A DNA stretch of 64,000 nucleotides from Pirellulaceae bacterium. Lineage in GTDB: Bacteria; Planctomycetota; Planctomycetia; Pirellulales; Pirellulaceae. A model generated the notes under the pieces. That model was given only the letters and a program-made list of their open reading frames with translations, did no database searches and was not told where the DNA came from. Shown here in pieces: positions 26,809-35,544 of this stretch. Location: positions 78,061 to 142,060 of the forward strand of contig JANQLU010000005.1 in the NCBI GenBank assembly GCA_028280445.1, given 5' to 3'. The translations under genes were made by a program, and so were the position numbers. Numbering within the stretch: the first letter of the stretch is position 1; the number at the start of each line of letters is the position of its first letter.

Positions 26809-26814
26809 ATTAAA

Positions 26815-26898
26815 TCGCAACCCGAAGCGTGAGCGAGGGACCGCGTTTTACCGCACATCAACGTGCTTGTGGTCCCTCGCTCACGCTTCGGGTTGCGA
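26815..26898. repeat. Repeat family B palindrome
   Basis: Complete copy with arms of about 28 bp (TCGCAACCCGAAGCGTGAGC at the left), 30-base loop, directly after the terminator and next to a family A copy. Confidence 0.9.
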
Positions 26899-26904
26899 TG
26901 CAGA

Positions 26905-26962
26905 GTAGGGCCGGTTCCCACCGGCCAATCCAACAAAAACGGCAGGTGGGAACCGGCCCTAC
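26905..26962. repeat. Repeat family A palindrome
   Basis: Arms at 26905-26926 and 26941-26962 with a single mismatch and a 14-base loop, six bases after a family B copy. Confidence 0.9.
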
Positions 26963-27186
26963 TTGAATAACAATACGTTTCATTCACAACATGCGCAACG
27001 TGAAAAAAATTCCGACGCTAGCAACTTCAGACGATTTCCAGACTCAATTGCCGTTAAAGTTTAACAAATCGAAACAACGATCAACGTTTCGCGCACCTGT
27101 CTGACAATTAAAACTAAAAAAACCCTCAAGAGCAGACGATTTTAACAAGGAGAAACATCCAACAAAAAATTCGGTGGACCCTTGCC

Positions 27187-28455
27187 ATGCAAAAACTGCT
27201 TTCCACTTTGGTTGTCGTCCTGATTTGCGTTTCAGCATTTCAATCGTCTATCAACGCACAAGGAATTTTCCTGCCCGCCAGCGGTGCGGTGAATCGAGGC
27301 ATGGGGGGAGCAACCACCGGTGCCGCTCTGGATGCCATTGGTTCGTTGTATTGGAACCCGGCGACCATCGCGGCTTTTGAACGGGACGAAATTGGTTTTG
27401 GTTTCGAAGCCGTTTACGCCCGCAACCGAATATCGTCCAGCATCATGGGCGTTGGTGCCGGATCAACCTCGGACGAAAGCGGCGCGGTTCCCGTTCCTTC
27501 GATTGGTTGGGTGCATCAAACCGCTAACCCGAATATCAAGTTCGGATTCGGATTGTTTGGTGCCGCAGGTTATTCGGTGAACATGCCGGCCGATGCAACC
27601 AATCCGATCTTGGGGCCTGCATTGGTAGGCCGTTACCAAACTGACGCATCGTTTTTTCAAATGGCGCCGTCGTTGGCAATCACGATGACCGATCGATTGG
27701 CCATCGGCTTTGGACCCGTGATCAACATGGCTCGAATTTTTCTTGATCAAAACGCTTTCGTACCGCCGAACTTGCCATCCGCGACTTTTCCACGTGGAAA
27801 TGGCACGCGGTATCACTGGGGCTTGGGCGCGCAATTAGGTTTTTATTACATCGTCAACGATGCCTTCCAAATTGGCGGCAACATTAAAACTCCGATGTGG
27901 TTTGAACCGTTTCGTTATCACAGCGAAACCGATACTGGCGCTCCACGCGTCGACGAAGTGTCCGTGACATTGCCGATGATCATTTCATTGGGTTCGGCCT
28001 ACAAATATTCTCCCGGTATCACTTTTGCAGCTGACGTTCGCTACCTCAATTACAATGATGCCGACGCGTTTGGCGATCCCGCCGGATTCGGTCCCATGTT
28101 TAACGTTACCGGATTGGGTTGGAGCGATGTCTTTTCCGTTCATTTGGGTGGTCAATTTCAAGTGACCGAACGGCTGACATGGCGGGCGGGCTACATGTAT
28201 GTCACCGATCTGTTCCCAAGCTCCGCAACGTTCTTTAATGTGGGTTCCGATATCGGATACCGTCACGCACCAACATTTGGCGGAAGCTACCGGCTCAACG
28301 AATTTGCCACCTTCAGTTTCGCCTACAACTACGTTCCTGATTGGGGAACGACAGGCCCCATCGTTGCACCCATCGTTGGACCTGTTCCTGGAACGTCAGT
28401 CACCAACCGCACCGATGCTCATATCGCAACGTTCGGTATCAACATTCGTTACTAG
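27187..28455 (+). CDS. FadL/OmpP1-type outer-membrane transport protein
   Basis: 422 residues. A signal peptide ends near SINAQG. The family N-terminus is evident: SGAVNRGMGGATTG followed by DAIGSLYWNPATIAA, matching the FadL hatch region. The rest is alternating amphipathic beta strands (YHWGLGAQLGFYYIVNDAFQ, LTWRAGYMYVTD) and ends in an aromatic residue (INIRY), as expected for a BAM substrate. FadL proteins move hydrophobic compounds across the outer membrane. It stands alone; a family E palindrome follows. Confidence 0.85.
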   Translation: MQKLLSTLVVVLICVSAFQSSINAQGIFLPASGAVNRGMGGATTGAALDAIGSLYWNPATIAAFERDEIGFGFEAVYARNRISSSIMGVGAGSTSDESGAVPVPSIGWVHQTANPNIKFGFGLFGAAGYSVNMPADATNPILGPALVGRYQTDASFFQMAPSLAITMTDRLAIGFGPVINMARIFLDQNAFVPPNLPSATFPRGNGTRYHWGLGAQLGFYYIVNDAFQIGGNIKTPMWFEPFRYHSETDTGAPRVDEVSVTLPMIISLGSAYKYSPGITFAADVRYLNYNDADAFGDPAGFGPMFNVTGLGWSDVFSVHLGGQFQVTERLTWRAGYMYVTDLFPSSATFFNVGSDIGYRHAPTFGGSYRLNEFATFSFAYNYVPDWGTTGPIVAPIVGPVPGTSVTNRTDAHIATFGINIRY

Positions 28456-28520
28456 GTTACGCCGTGATCGATCATAAACTCGACGCTTGAGGCTGATACA
28501 AACTCGACACTCGGGACTGA

Positions 28521-28587
28521 TACAAGCACGAAGCGCCAGCGAATGGTTTTGCACGGTCGAACCACTCGCTGGCGCGCCGTGCTTGTA
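28521..28587. repeat. Repeat family E palindrome
   Basis: Imperfect palindrome from TACAAGCACGAAGCGCCAGC to its complement GCTGGCGCGCCGTGCTTGTA. A second copy interrupted by another element is at 57391-57582. Confidence 0.8.
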
Positions 28588-28671
28588 AGATTCGAAATCA
28601 TCCGTGAAATTCTCTCGCCAATTGTTCAAATCTTCCTGCGCCACAGCACTCCATTTGGGCAAAAGTGCAAA

Positions 28672-30156
28672 TCACTTTTTGTTGCGTTTTTTGCGTCGGA
28701 AACTTGGATGTTTTCCGCCGCCGCCACCGTAATACGGGTAGCTGTCAAAAATATCGCCTTTGCCCAGCGCCCGAAGATCTCCAGTTTTTTTAAGTTCCGC
28801 ATCGAGCTTTGCAGCCAATTTCGCTTTGACTTTCGCATATTTCGGATCGGCGGTGATGTTGTTGAGTTGATACGGATCCTTGGCCATATCGTAAAGTTCT
28901 TCGGCGGGGCGTTTGGCAAATGAACAACGATACAGTTTTTGATGGAGTTGGTCGCGCTCGCGATTTTCAATCATGTACGTTTTGGTCGGGCTATTGTCAG
29001 TGTCCGAATACCAACCGCCTCTGAGCGTTGCTTTTTCGAAATTTGGTGTTCCGTTGGGCCAACGGTCCGGTCGGTAATTGCGAATGAACATGTATTTTTC
29101 GGTTCGAATCGCGCGACTGGGATATCCGCCCATATCGGGTTTCTCCTGGGACGGCACGTGACGTTCCTTGCCGACCAGAACAAATGATCGATCTTTTGTT
29201 TTCGTAGATTCGTTGACAAACAAATCGGTCAACGTACGCCCTGTCATGTTTTCAGGAATCTTGATACCGGCAACTTCCAGAAACGTTGGTGCAAGGTCGG
29301 TCATGCTGACAAACTCATTGAGTTTCTGGTTAACGCGTTTGATTCCTTTTGGCCAACAAATCGCCAGAGGGACGCATGTTCCACTGTCGTACAAGTTACT
29401 TTTACAGCGTGGGAATGGCATGCCATGATCGCCGCTCATCACAATCAGTGTATTCTCCAACTCTCCCGCTTCTTCGAGTTGCTTGAGCGCGCGCCCGACA
29501 AGTGTATCGAATCGTTGCACTTCAAAAAAATAATCTGCGATATCGCCGCGGACGGTCTCGGAGTCTGGAAAATAACCGGGCACTTTGATTTTGCTCAAAT
29601 CCATCCCGCTGTTTTTGCCCGAATTCAATTTGTAACCGCGATGTGGGTCCGACGTTCCAAGCCAATAGAAAAACGGTTTATCCCGATCTCGTTTTTTCAT
29701 AAACTCTGCAAACGATTTGAATCTCGGCCCGGTTGGTTTTCGGTTTCTTGTTTCCGCCCGCCCTGGCCCCCAAGCCTTGGATTGATGTCCGATTTGATAC
29801 CCCGATTTGGCCAACATTTCTGGAAAGGTCTTGAATTTGTCCAGAAACACAGAATGTAAATTCGCGGCGCTTTCCAGTCGCCAATGGTATTGGCCCGTCA
29901 TGATTGCCGCGCGTGACGGTGTACAACTGGGCGATGACACATAGGCGCGATTAAACAGCAATCCTTGTTTAGCAATCCGATCGAATGTTGGTGTTTTGAT
30001 GACGGGAGTGCCATAGATACTTGCCTCCTGGCCCCAATCATCTGCCAGGGCAAACAAAATGTTGGGACGTTTTTCGTCCGCAACGAGACCTGCCTGTAAC
30101 GCGGTTGAAATTGCCGCCAACAAAATTACTAAAAACGAAAATCGGCACATATTCAT
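28672..30156 (-). CDS. Sulfatase, exported
   Basis: 494 residues from the ATG at 30156 (a second ATG two codons later is possible). After a signal peptide (FSFLVILLAAISTALQ) comes RPNILFALADDWG with metal-binding aspartates and the formylglycine motif CTPSRAAIMTGQY, where the cysteine is the modified residue. VMSGDHGMPFPR holds the second metal cluster. The C-terminus is very basic (KHPSFRRKKRNKK). It needs a formylglycine-generating enzyme not seen here. The probable substrate is a sulfated polysaccharide. Confidence 0.9.
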   Translation of the reverse strand: MNMCRFSFLVILLAAISTALQAGLVADEKRPNILFALADDWGQEASIYGTPVIKTPTFDRIAKQGLLFNRAYVSSPSCTPSRAAIMTGQYHWRLESAANLHSVFLDKFKTFPEMLAKSGYQIGHQSKAWGPGRAETRNRKPTGPRFKSFAEFMKKRDRDKPFFYWLGTSDPHRGYKLNSGKNSGMDLSKIKVPGYFPDSETVRGDIADYFFEVQRFDTLVGRALKQLEEAGELENTLIVMSGDHGMPFPRCKSNLYDSGTCVPLAICWPKGIKRVNQKLNEFVSMTDLAPTFLEVAGIKIPENMTGRTLTDLFVNESTKTKDRSFVLVGKERHVPSQEKPDMGGYPSRAIRTEKYMFIRNYRPDRWPNGTPNFEKATLRGGWYSDTDNSPTKTYMIENRERDQLHQKLYRCSFAKRPAEELYDMAKDPYQLNNITADPKYAKVKAKLAAKLDAELKKTGDLRALGKGDIFDSYPYYGGGGGKHPSFRRKKRNKK

Positions 30157-30404
30157 GATGTTGCTTGTGTTGTTAATCCAGTGAGCTTGATTGCGAATCC
30201 CGACGTCAATGAGCTGCTGAGACAACGGATAGTTTAACCACAGAACGACCCTGACGGCCAGCAATTTCGATATTTCGTTCTGGTTGCTGTCGAGAGTTTG
30301 GAAAACTCATTTCAATTAACAACTTGCCTCTTTATACTCTGACTACATATCAAAGCGGCGTTTGCCTGGTATTGGTTAAAACGTACCGCAATAGGATCCC
30401 ATTC

Positions 30405-30436
30405 ATGGTATAGCGTCGTTGCACGACGCTTACCAT
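30405..30436. repeat. Palindrome immediately upstream of the structured RNA
   Basis: ATGGTATAGCGTCGT is followed after TGC by ACGACGCTTACCAT, giving an almost perfect 14-bp hairpin. It ends six bases before the left arm of the RNA at 30442. It may be a small dispersed palindrome or a regulatory hairpin; no T tract follows. Confidence 0.6.
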
Positions 30437-30441
30437 AACAT

Positions 30442-30634
30442 CCAAGAGAGGTCGATTTCGAGAGCAGACCACGAGTCTGTTATGTTTTGATGTCTTGCAC
30501 GATCGGGGATACCTGTTGTTGCCGATTGGCGGATTCCGTCAGTCCGCGATTTCATCAACCGGTCGTCCACATCACAACATATCGAACAATGGTCGGGACT
30601 AAGATTCCTGATCATTGCCAAAGATCTCTCTTGG
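30442..30634 (+). ncRNA. Putative retron msr-msd RNA
   Basis: The element is bounded by a 9-bp complementary pair, CCAAGAGAG (30442-30450) and CTCTCTTGG (30626-30634), like retron a1/a2 arms. Inside, in order: a short hairpin CAGAC / GTCTG (30465-30479); a long stem of 13 bp with one mismatch (30481-30493 with 30569-30581) that continues as ACGATCGG / CCGGTCGT (30499-30506 with 30559-30566, one G-U) and ends in GCGGATT / AGTCCGC; and a hairpin CAATGGTC / GATCATTG (30587-30617). An order of arm, small hairpin, long hairpin, arm, then protein genes is what retron RNAs show. The branching guanosine and msd ends cannot be fixed from one sequence. Confidence 0.72.
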
Positions 30635-30691
30635 CTAGTAAACAACCAGTTTCACACTGAACATATATGTTTCATCGAAAGGAGCGTTTCG

Positions 30692-31399
30692 ATGCCAAAA
30701 TGGACAGTCTTTGAATTTCAACGTGGTTTGCTCTACGACCAGGGACGATTTGTCGAAGAGCTACCGCCAGGCCGGTATAAGTTCTGGCCCTGGAGTGGCA
30801 AAACCATCACGTTGGTCGACATGCGCGAGACAAGTCATACCGTCGAAGGCCAGGAAATTTTGACTCAAGACAAAGTTGGAATTCGCGTCACCTTGATTGC
30901 GCAGTTCAAAATTGTCGATGCGCCCACGGCCATGCACAAAGTCGAAAATTTCGCATCACAACTCTATCAAGATCTTCAATTGACGCTGCGAGAATCGGTG
31001 ACGACAAAATCGTTGGCCGAATTGATGGAAAACCGAGAACCTTTGGCAGACGAAATTCAGCAACAGGTCACTTCGCGAGTTGCCGAATATGGCATCGAGT
31101 TAAAACGTGTTGGTGTCAAAGATATCGTTTTACCGGGCGCCGTACGATCCATCTTTTTTGCAGAAATGCAAGCCGATTTGCAAGGCAAAGCGGATCTTGT
31201 CGCTGCCCGGCATGAAACCGCGGCGGCCCGCGCTCGGGCCAACACCGCAAAAATGCTTCAGGAAAATCCAAATCTTGCCCGACTCCAGGAATTGGAACTC
31301 CTCAACAATCTGGCCACAAAATCCGGCAACGTCGTCGTGATTCCTGGGATCGAAAGATTGTTTGCACCCAACGGCAAAGATTCATCGGATTCATCATGA
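30692..31399 (+). CDS. SPFH/slipin-domain protein, candidate retron accessory protein
   Basis: 235 residues. The start is preceded by AAAGGAG. The protein begins directly with a band-7 fold (FEFQRGLLYDQGRFVEELPP ... ILTQDKVGIRVTLIAQFKI), then ELMENREPLADEIQQQVTSRVAEYGIELKRVGVKDIVLP, a slipin hallmark (split here), and an Ala/Arg-rich coiled coil (ARHETAAARARANTAKMLQE). Unlike most slipins it lacks an N-terminal membrane anchor. Slipins oligomerise into membrane-associated rings. The stop overlaps the start of the reverse transcriptase (ATGA), and the putative structured RNA lies 57 bases upstream, so all three are probably one transcript. Confidence 0.85.
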   Translation: MPKWTVFEFQRGLLYDQGRFVEELPPGRYKFWPWSGKTITLVDMRETSHTVEGQEILTQDKVGIRVTLIAQFKIVDAPTAMHKVENFASQLYQDLQLTLRESVTTKSLAELMENREPLADEIQQQVTSRVAEYGIELKRVGVKDIVLPGAVRSIFFAEMQADLQGKADLVAARHETAAARARANTAKMLQENPNLARLQELELLNNLATKSGNVVVIPGIERLFAPNGKDSSDSS

Positions 31400-32268
31400 G
31401 CCTGATTCATCATTCGTTTGAAAGCTGGCTTGGCAATCGAGACGAGCGTCAACAATTGTCAACGTTGAGCAAGCTGCTGGAAATCAGCCCACAGCAGACT
31501 CGTGAAATTACGAGCAATCGCCGACTCGGCTACCAAACCTATCAAATTAAAAAACGACATGGATATGTTCGCGAAATATGCGCCCCAACGGGCGATCTGA
31601 AAAAACTCCAACGAAAACTACTGGCAAACTACTTCAGCAGCCTTTTGGTGCATTATTCTTGCTGTGCATTTCGCAAAGGAGTGACGATAAAAAATCACGC
31701 GCTGATTCATTCCTATTCCAGTTTCATACTGACGGTCGACCTCAAGAATTTTTTTTCTTCGACGCGAACGTCGCGCGTTCAAAAATATTTTTCGGAGCAA
31801 GGTTGGTCTGGGCATGCACTTCAAGTACTGAAAAAACTCACTTGTTATCGAGGAAGTTTACCGCAAGGTGCTCCGACCAGTCCGATCCTGAGCAATCTCG
31901 TCAACTATGAACTCGACGTGGCACTCCAGGACTTGGCGCAACAGACTCGTGCAACCTACTCCCGCTATTGCGACGATTTGGCTTTTTCCTGGCAAACCGG
32001 CAACGAACCCGTGACATTCCGCAGCCAAGCCGAAGGGTTGCTAAATCGATTTGGTTATCAAGTTCAACGTGAAAAAGGTTGGAAAGTTCAAAAACTTTGC
32101 GATCGCCCCGAGTTGACAGGAATCAAAATCAAAAGTGGATTCAATCTCGCACCTGCCGAAAAAACGACTAACGAAATCAAACGGTTGAAAAGAAAACGAA
32201 AAAAGTCAGACAAAGAGTATCAACGACTGGTTGGACTGTTGGCTTTTAAGAAGTTTCTCAAACATTGA
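31396..32268 (+). CDS. Retron-type reverse transcriptase
   Basis: 290 residues, the size of compact retron RTs, with no maturase or endonuclease domain. RT motifs: palm aspartate in FILTVDLKNFFSS (Asp115), LPQGAPTSPILSNL at 155-168, and the catalytic YCDDLAF at 191. Two retron-type landmarks are present in variant form: HALIH at 101-105 for NAxxH, and ELTGIKI at 239 for the VTG motif. The basic C-terminus (RLKRKRKKSDKEYQRLVG) resembles the RNA-binding thumb. Translation is coupled to the SPFH gene by a 4-base overlap. Confidence 0.9.
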   Translation: MSLIHHSFESWLGNRDERQQLSTLSKLLEISPQQTREITSNRRLGYQTYQIKKRHGYVREICAPTGDLKKLQRKLLANYFSSLLVHYSCCAFRKGVTIKNHALIHSYSSFILTVDLKNFFSSTRTSRVQKYFSEQGWSGHALQVLKKLTCYRGSLPQGAPTSPILSNLVNYELDVALQDLAQQTRATYSRYCDDLAFSWQTGNEPVTFRSQAEGLLNRFGYQVQREKGWKVQKLCDRPELTGIKIKSGFNLAPAEKTTNEIKRLKRKRKKSDKEYQRLVGLLAFKKFLKH

Positions 32269-32340
32269 TGGCTGTGAACATGGAACGTTCAAACCACAGA
32301 GAATGAACTGTGTTCTGCAGCCGAAAACGAGCGTTCGTTC

Positions 32341-32455
32341 GGGTGCTACTGGCTCTGCTAGTGCACGGTTCAAAACCACTACAACAACTTCATAAATTGA
32401 ATAGATTTGTTTTCTACCAATAAAAACGCAATCACTGGCAGAGCCAGTGGCACCC
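32341..32455. repeat. Repeat family F inverted repeat
   Basis: GGGTGCTACTGGCTCTGCTA at 32341 and its near-complement ending at 32455 (21 of 23 positions pair), 69 bases apart. A second, more diverged copy lies at 48672-48783. Located between the RT and the sulfatase, it may include the terminator of the retron-like operon. Confidence 0.75.
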
Positions 32456-32475
32456 TAACGCTTCTTAATATCCAA

Positions 32476-34026
32476 TCAATCTTGTTTTGAAGCGTTGGCC
32501 CCTTTTGGCGCTTTGGGCCACGGTGTTTCGCCAGGCGCCCAAGTCTTCGGCTGTTTGGCGCGCACGGCCTGAATGTGTTTTTTTAACCAGTCGGGAACAT
32601 TTTTATTTTCGTTCAGGCCATAGACGTACGGCAACGGAGGGTCCATCAGCAACGGTTTTTCACCTAGCGGCGGTCTTTCCCGTCCCACCTTGGCTAATCG
32701 TTCTGAAAGTTTTTTCACGATATCCGGATGTTTGCTGGCAACATCCGTTTTCTCATAAGGATCATTTTTGATATCAAACAGCATTTTGCCCATCAATTTA
32801 AAATTGCCTTTGCGAATCGTCGGCAAACGAACACTCCCTTTCACTTCGAAGATGATCTCATCGCGACGACTCGGTTTTCCAACAAACAACATGTCGGTCA
32901 TATCGATTGCATCGACTTTGGTTTTTTGTTGGTGCTGACCGCCTGCCAAAGTAATAAACGTTGAATACCAATCGGTGACAAACATCATGCCGTCGCTGCT
33001 CGACGCCGCCTTGATTTTGCCAGGCCAACGCACCAGGCATGGAACTCGGACACCGCCTTCGAAAGTCGTGTTTTTCGTACCGCGATACGGTTTGCTCATC
33101 GATTCGAGTACCGGACCATTGTCATTGGTAAAAACAACTAGCGTGTTGTCGGCAAAGCCGTTGTCTTTGATTGCTCGCAAAATTTTTCCCACGGCATCGT
33201 CGAGCGATTTTAACATCGCATCGCGGATTGCCAGTTTGTCGTTTTTGTCACCTTTGAAATTGGGCGGCAAATCCAGCGGGCCATGCACCGCATTAAAAGG
33301 TACGTAGAGAAAAAACGGCTTGTCTTTTTTTTGTGCAGCAATCACACGTGCCGCTTCGGCGGCAAACAAATCAGTGGCATAACCGTCTTCCTTCAGAGGT
33401 TTTTGATTGCGGTGCCAGTCGTAAACAGCAAACCTCGCTGGTGCATTGTGAACAATGCTTTTGGTGTAGTAATCGATGCCCCAAGCGTAATGCCCATACT
33501 GGTGCATAAAGCCTTGCGCCATTGGCAAATGTTCGGGCAGCCATTCTCCACAGTGCCATTTACCAACAATAGCCGTCGCGTATCCCGCTTGTTTAAGCGC
33601 TTCGGCGATCGTCCGCTCTTCCGTTGGCAGCGCGTGAATGCGTCGTGTTGGCTCGCCGCGTTTGTTGTGTGCCAAAGTTAGCCCGAGTGCCTTGAGATAA
33701 CTCGGTTTGCCAAAATCTTCCGAACGCCAATCCATCCAATTTCGAAACGCGTAACGCCCAGTCAAAAATGCGCCACGAGTCGGCGCGCAAACCGAATGCG
33801 AATAATAGTGCGTCAACTGAACGCTTTGCGACGCAAGCCGGTCGATATTCGGGGTCAGTTCTTTTTTGCCGCCATTAAATCCCGGTTGGTTCCATCCCAT
33901 ATCGTCAGCCAGGATAAAAACGATATTTGGACGGCTACCTTTGAGCTCATCAGCCCCGACCGGTTTCGCGATAACTGCAACGAAAACAAAGACGGAAAAA
34001 AGGATCTGGTAAAAACTGGTTTGCAT
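32476..34026 (-). CDS. Sulfatase, exported
   Basis: 516 residues from the ATG at 34026 (CTGGAAC upstream), followed by a signal peptide (YQILFSVFVFVAVIA). RPNIVFILADDMGWNQPG supplies metal ligands and SVCAPTRGAFLTGRY the formylglycine cysteine. VGKWHCGEW and VFTNDNGPVLES complete the active site, resembling N-acetylgalactosamine- or arylsulfatase-like enzymes of marine planctomycetes. It is convergent with the retron-like operon and unrelated to it in function as far as can be seen. Confidence 0.9.
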   Translation of the reverse strand: MQTSFYQILFSVFVFVAVIAKPVGADELKGSRPNIVFILADDMGWNQPGFNGGKKELTPNIDRLASQSVQLTHYYSHSVCAPTRGAFLTGRYAFRNWMDWRSEDFGKPSYLKALGLTLAHNKRGEPTRRIHALPTEERTIAEALKQAGYATAIVGKWHCGEWLPEHLPMAQGFMHQYGHYAWGIDYYTKSIVHNAPARFAVYDWHRNQKPLKEDGYATDLFAAEAARVIAAQKKDKPFFLYVPFNAVHGPLDLPPNFKGDKNDKLAIRDAMLKSLDDAVGKILRAIKDNGFADNTLVVFTNDNGPVLESMSKPYRGTKNTTFEGGVRVPCLVRWPGKIKAASSSDGMMFVTDWYSTFITLAGGQHQQKTKVDAIDMTDMLFVGKPSRRDEIIFEVKGSVRLPTIRKGNFKLMGKMLFDIKNDPYEKTDVASKHPDIVKKLSERLAKVGRERPPLGEKPLLMDPPLPYVYGLNENKNVPDWLKKHIQAVRAKQPKTWAPGETPWPKAPKGANASKQD

Positions 34027-34381
34027 ATCATGTTCCAGACGCATGAGTTGGAATTCGTTCAAACCACTATTTTAGCTGAACCGCACATCGCTGAAATCTG
34101 ACTACATCAATCACGCTAAAATTTCGTAAAAGTTTTTCAGCGTCAAATGAAAGGAATTGGAAACATCAACCATATATAGTATTGGGGAAGCCTGTTCGGG
34201 CGCCCGTGAATCAACATTTGCTTCGCTTTCCCCGCAACAACTTGTTAAAAATTCCTAAGATGCTTGACGGTCGGTAATAAGATTAAAAAAATAGACGCGA
34301 GCGAAAAATTAAGTTGACAAAATGACCAATTGTCGTCGTACGCTACGATCGACTCACTGGTTCTAACAGAAGTAATTCACC

Positions 34382-35482
34382 ATGCCTCAATCTCTCAAAA
34401 CATGGCTGATTTTATCTTTGCTGGTCATGTTCACGGTATCGACTCAATCGCGGGCGCAGCAAAACGGCAAATCAAAACGCCATGAAACGCGCAAGCCGGC
34501 ATACCGTTTGAAATCGGACCTCAAAAACAATGCGGTCCACGTGGTGAACTATGTCAAAAATGGAAATAAAACAGGCGCTGGAGTGTATCTCGGCGATGGC
34601 TATATGGTCACGGCCGATCATGTGATGGGCGAAGAAAACGTCGCCGCATTCTTTTGCATCTTGCACAACAAAAGCGGAGAATTGTGGGACGCCAAAAGCT
34701 ATCCCAAACAACAGGACCATATTTTTTACAAACTCAAACGTGGCGCCAGTGGTCGGGTTGTTGCCCGATCAAAATCCAAAGACCTGGCAATTATTAAATT
34801 GAACTGGCGACCGGAAGGGCTGAAACCCATCAAGCTTTGTGATACGCCGCCAAAAGTTGATGATCCACTGTACTTCATCGGTAGCCCTTCGGGCAGAAAA
34901 CCAGGCACCATTGGCGTTGGACTTTTGAAAACTTATGGGTACAGCACCTGGACCTACAAAAGCGGACTGCGCTTGAGTGCCTATCGATTCAAGTTTGACG
35001 GCCATTCGTTCAATGGCAACAGCGGTGGGCCCGTTGTGAATCAAAATGGTGAACTGGTTGGAGTTGTTTCCGGCGGCTCTGACTCTTACGGCTATGGAAT
35101 TGCAATTGCCGCCCGAGAAATCGTCGCGCTTCGTAAAACCATCAATTCCCGTAACGCGTTTAGTATTACAAATCGAACACGCTCCACGATCAAATTTCGC
35201 TTGAAATTTCCGGGGGATAAGCAGTGGAAACAATATTCACTCAAGGCAGGTTACTATAACGTGTGGTGGCATTCCTCGGGCGATACGAAGCCACGGATCA
35301 AATTCGATTGTTCATTTGAATCTGGTTATCAGGAAAAATTGTATACGCTCAGCACCAACAAACTGACCTTTGGCCAAAACGCGAAACTGGTCCACAAACC
35401 AAAAGAGTCTGGAGACTATCTCGTCGCCAGACCCTACCGTTTTACAAGTGTCGATGGTGGAATCGAGCTGTACAAAGATTAG
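34382..35482 (+). CDS. Exported trypsin-like serine protease
   Basis: 366 residues. A signal peptide ends near SRAQQN. The chymotrypsin-fold triad is complete: His80 in VTADHVM, Asp134 in SKDLAIIKL and Ser214 in FNGNSGGPVVNQNGELVGV. There is no PDZ domain; instead the last 110 residues form a beta-rich domain beginning FSITNRTRSTIKFRLKF. It is probably a periplasmic or surface protease. A TTGACA lies near 34313 in the 320-base upstream gap but a clear -10 is missing. Confidence 0.82.
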   Translation: MPQSLKTWLILSLLVMFTVSTQSRAQQNGKSKRHETRKPAYRLKSDLKNNAVHVVNYVKNGNKTGAGVYLGDGYMVTADHVMGEENVAAFFCILHNKSGELWDAKSYPKQQDHIFYKLKRGASGRVVARSKSKDLAIIKLNWRPEGLKPIKLCDTPPKVDDPLYFIGSPSGRKPGTIGVGLLKTYGYSTWTYKSGLRLSAYRFKFDGHSFNGNSGGPVVNQNGELVGVVSGGSDSYGYGIAIAAREIVALRKTINSRNAFSITNRTRSTIKFRLKFPGDKQWKQYSLKAGYYNVWWHSSGDTKPRIKFDCSFESGYQEKLYTLSTNKLTFGQNAKLVHKPKESGDYLVARPYRFTSVDGGIELYKD

Positions 35483-35498
35483 ATTCGACGATAATGCC

Positions 35499-35521
35499 AG
35501 ATCCTGCAATTTCCAGGATCT
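35499..35521. terminator. Hairpin between convergent genes, possible bidirectional terminator
   Basis: AGATCCTG / CAGGATCT, a perfect 8-bp stem with a 7-base loop, located between two converging stop codons. No T run follows on either strand, so termination is only suggested by position. Confidence 0.4.
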
Positions 35522-35544
35522 AGTGTCGAAATCGTGGGCGCAAT

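Noticed and set aside
30430..30645. Small minus-strand frame across the structured RNA
   Set aside because: No ribosome site, no recognisable protein pattern, and it coincides with the stems that explain this sequence better.
31396..32268. Group II intron or diversity-generating element
   Set aside because: The RT has no maturase or endonuclease domain, no intron domain V/VI structure was seen nearby, and no template-repeat pair or target protein is visible.
34313..34381. Promoter for the serine protease gene
   Set aside because: TTGACA is present but no -10 hexamer lies at 16-19 bases; planctomycete promoters are also poorly predicted by this consensus.
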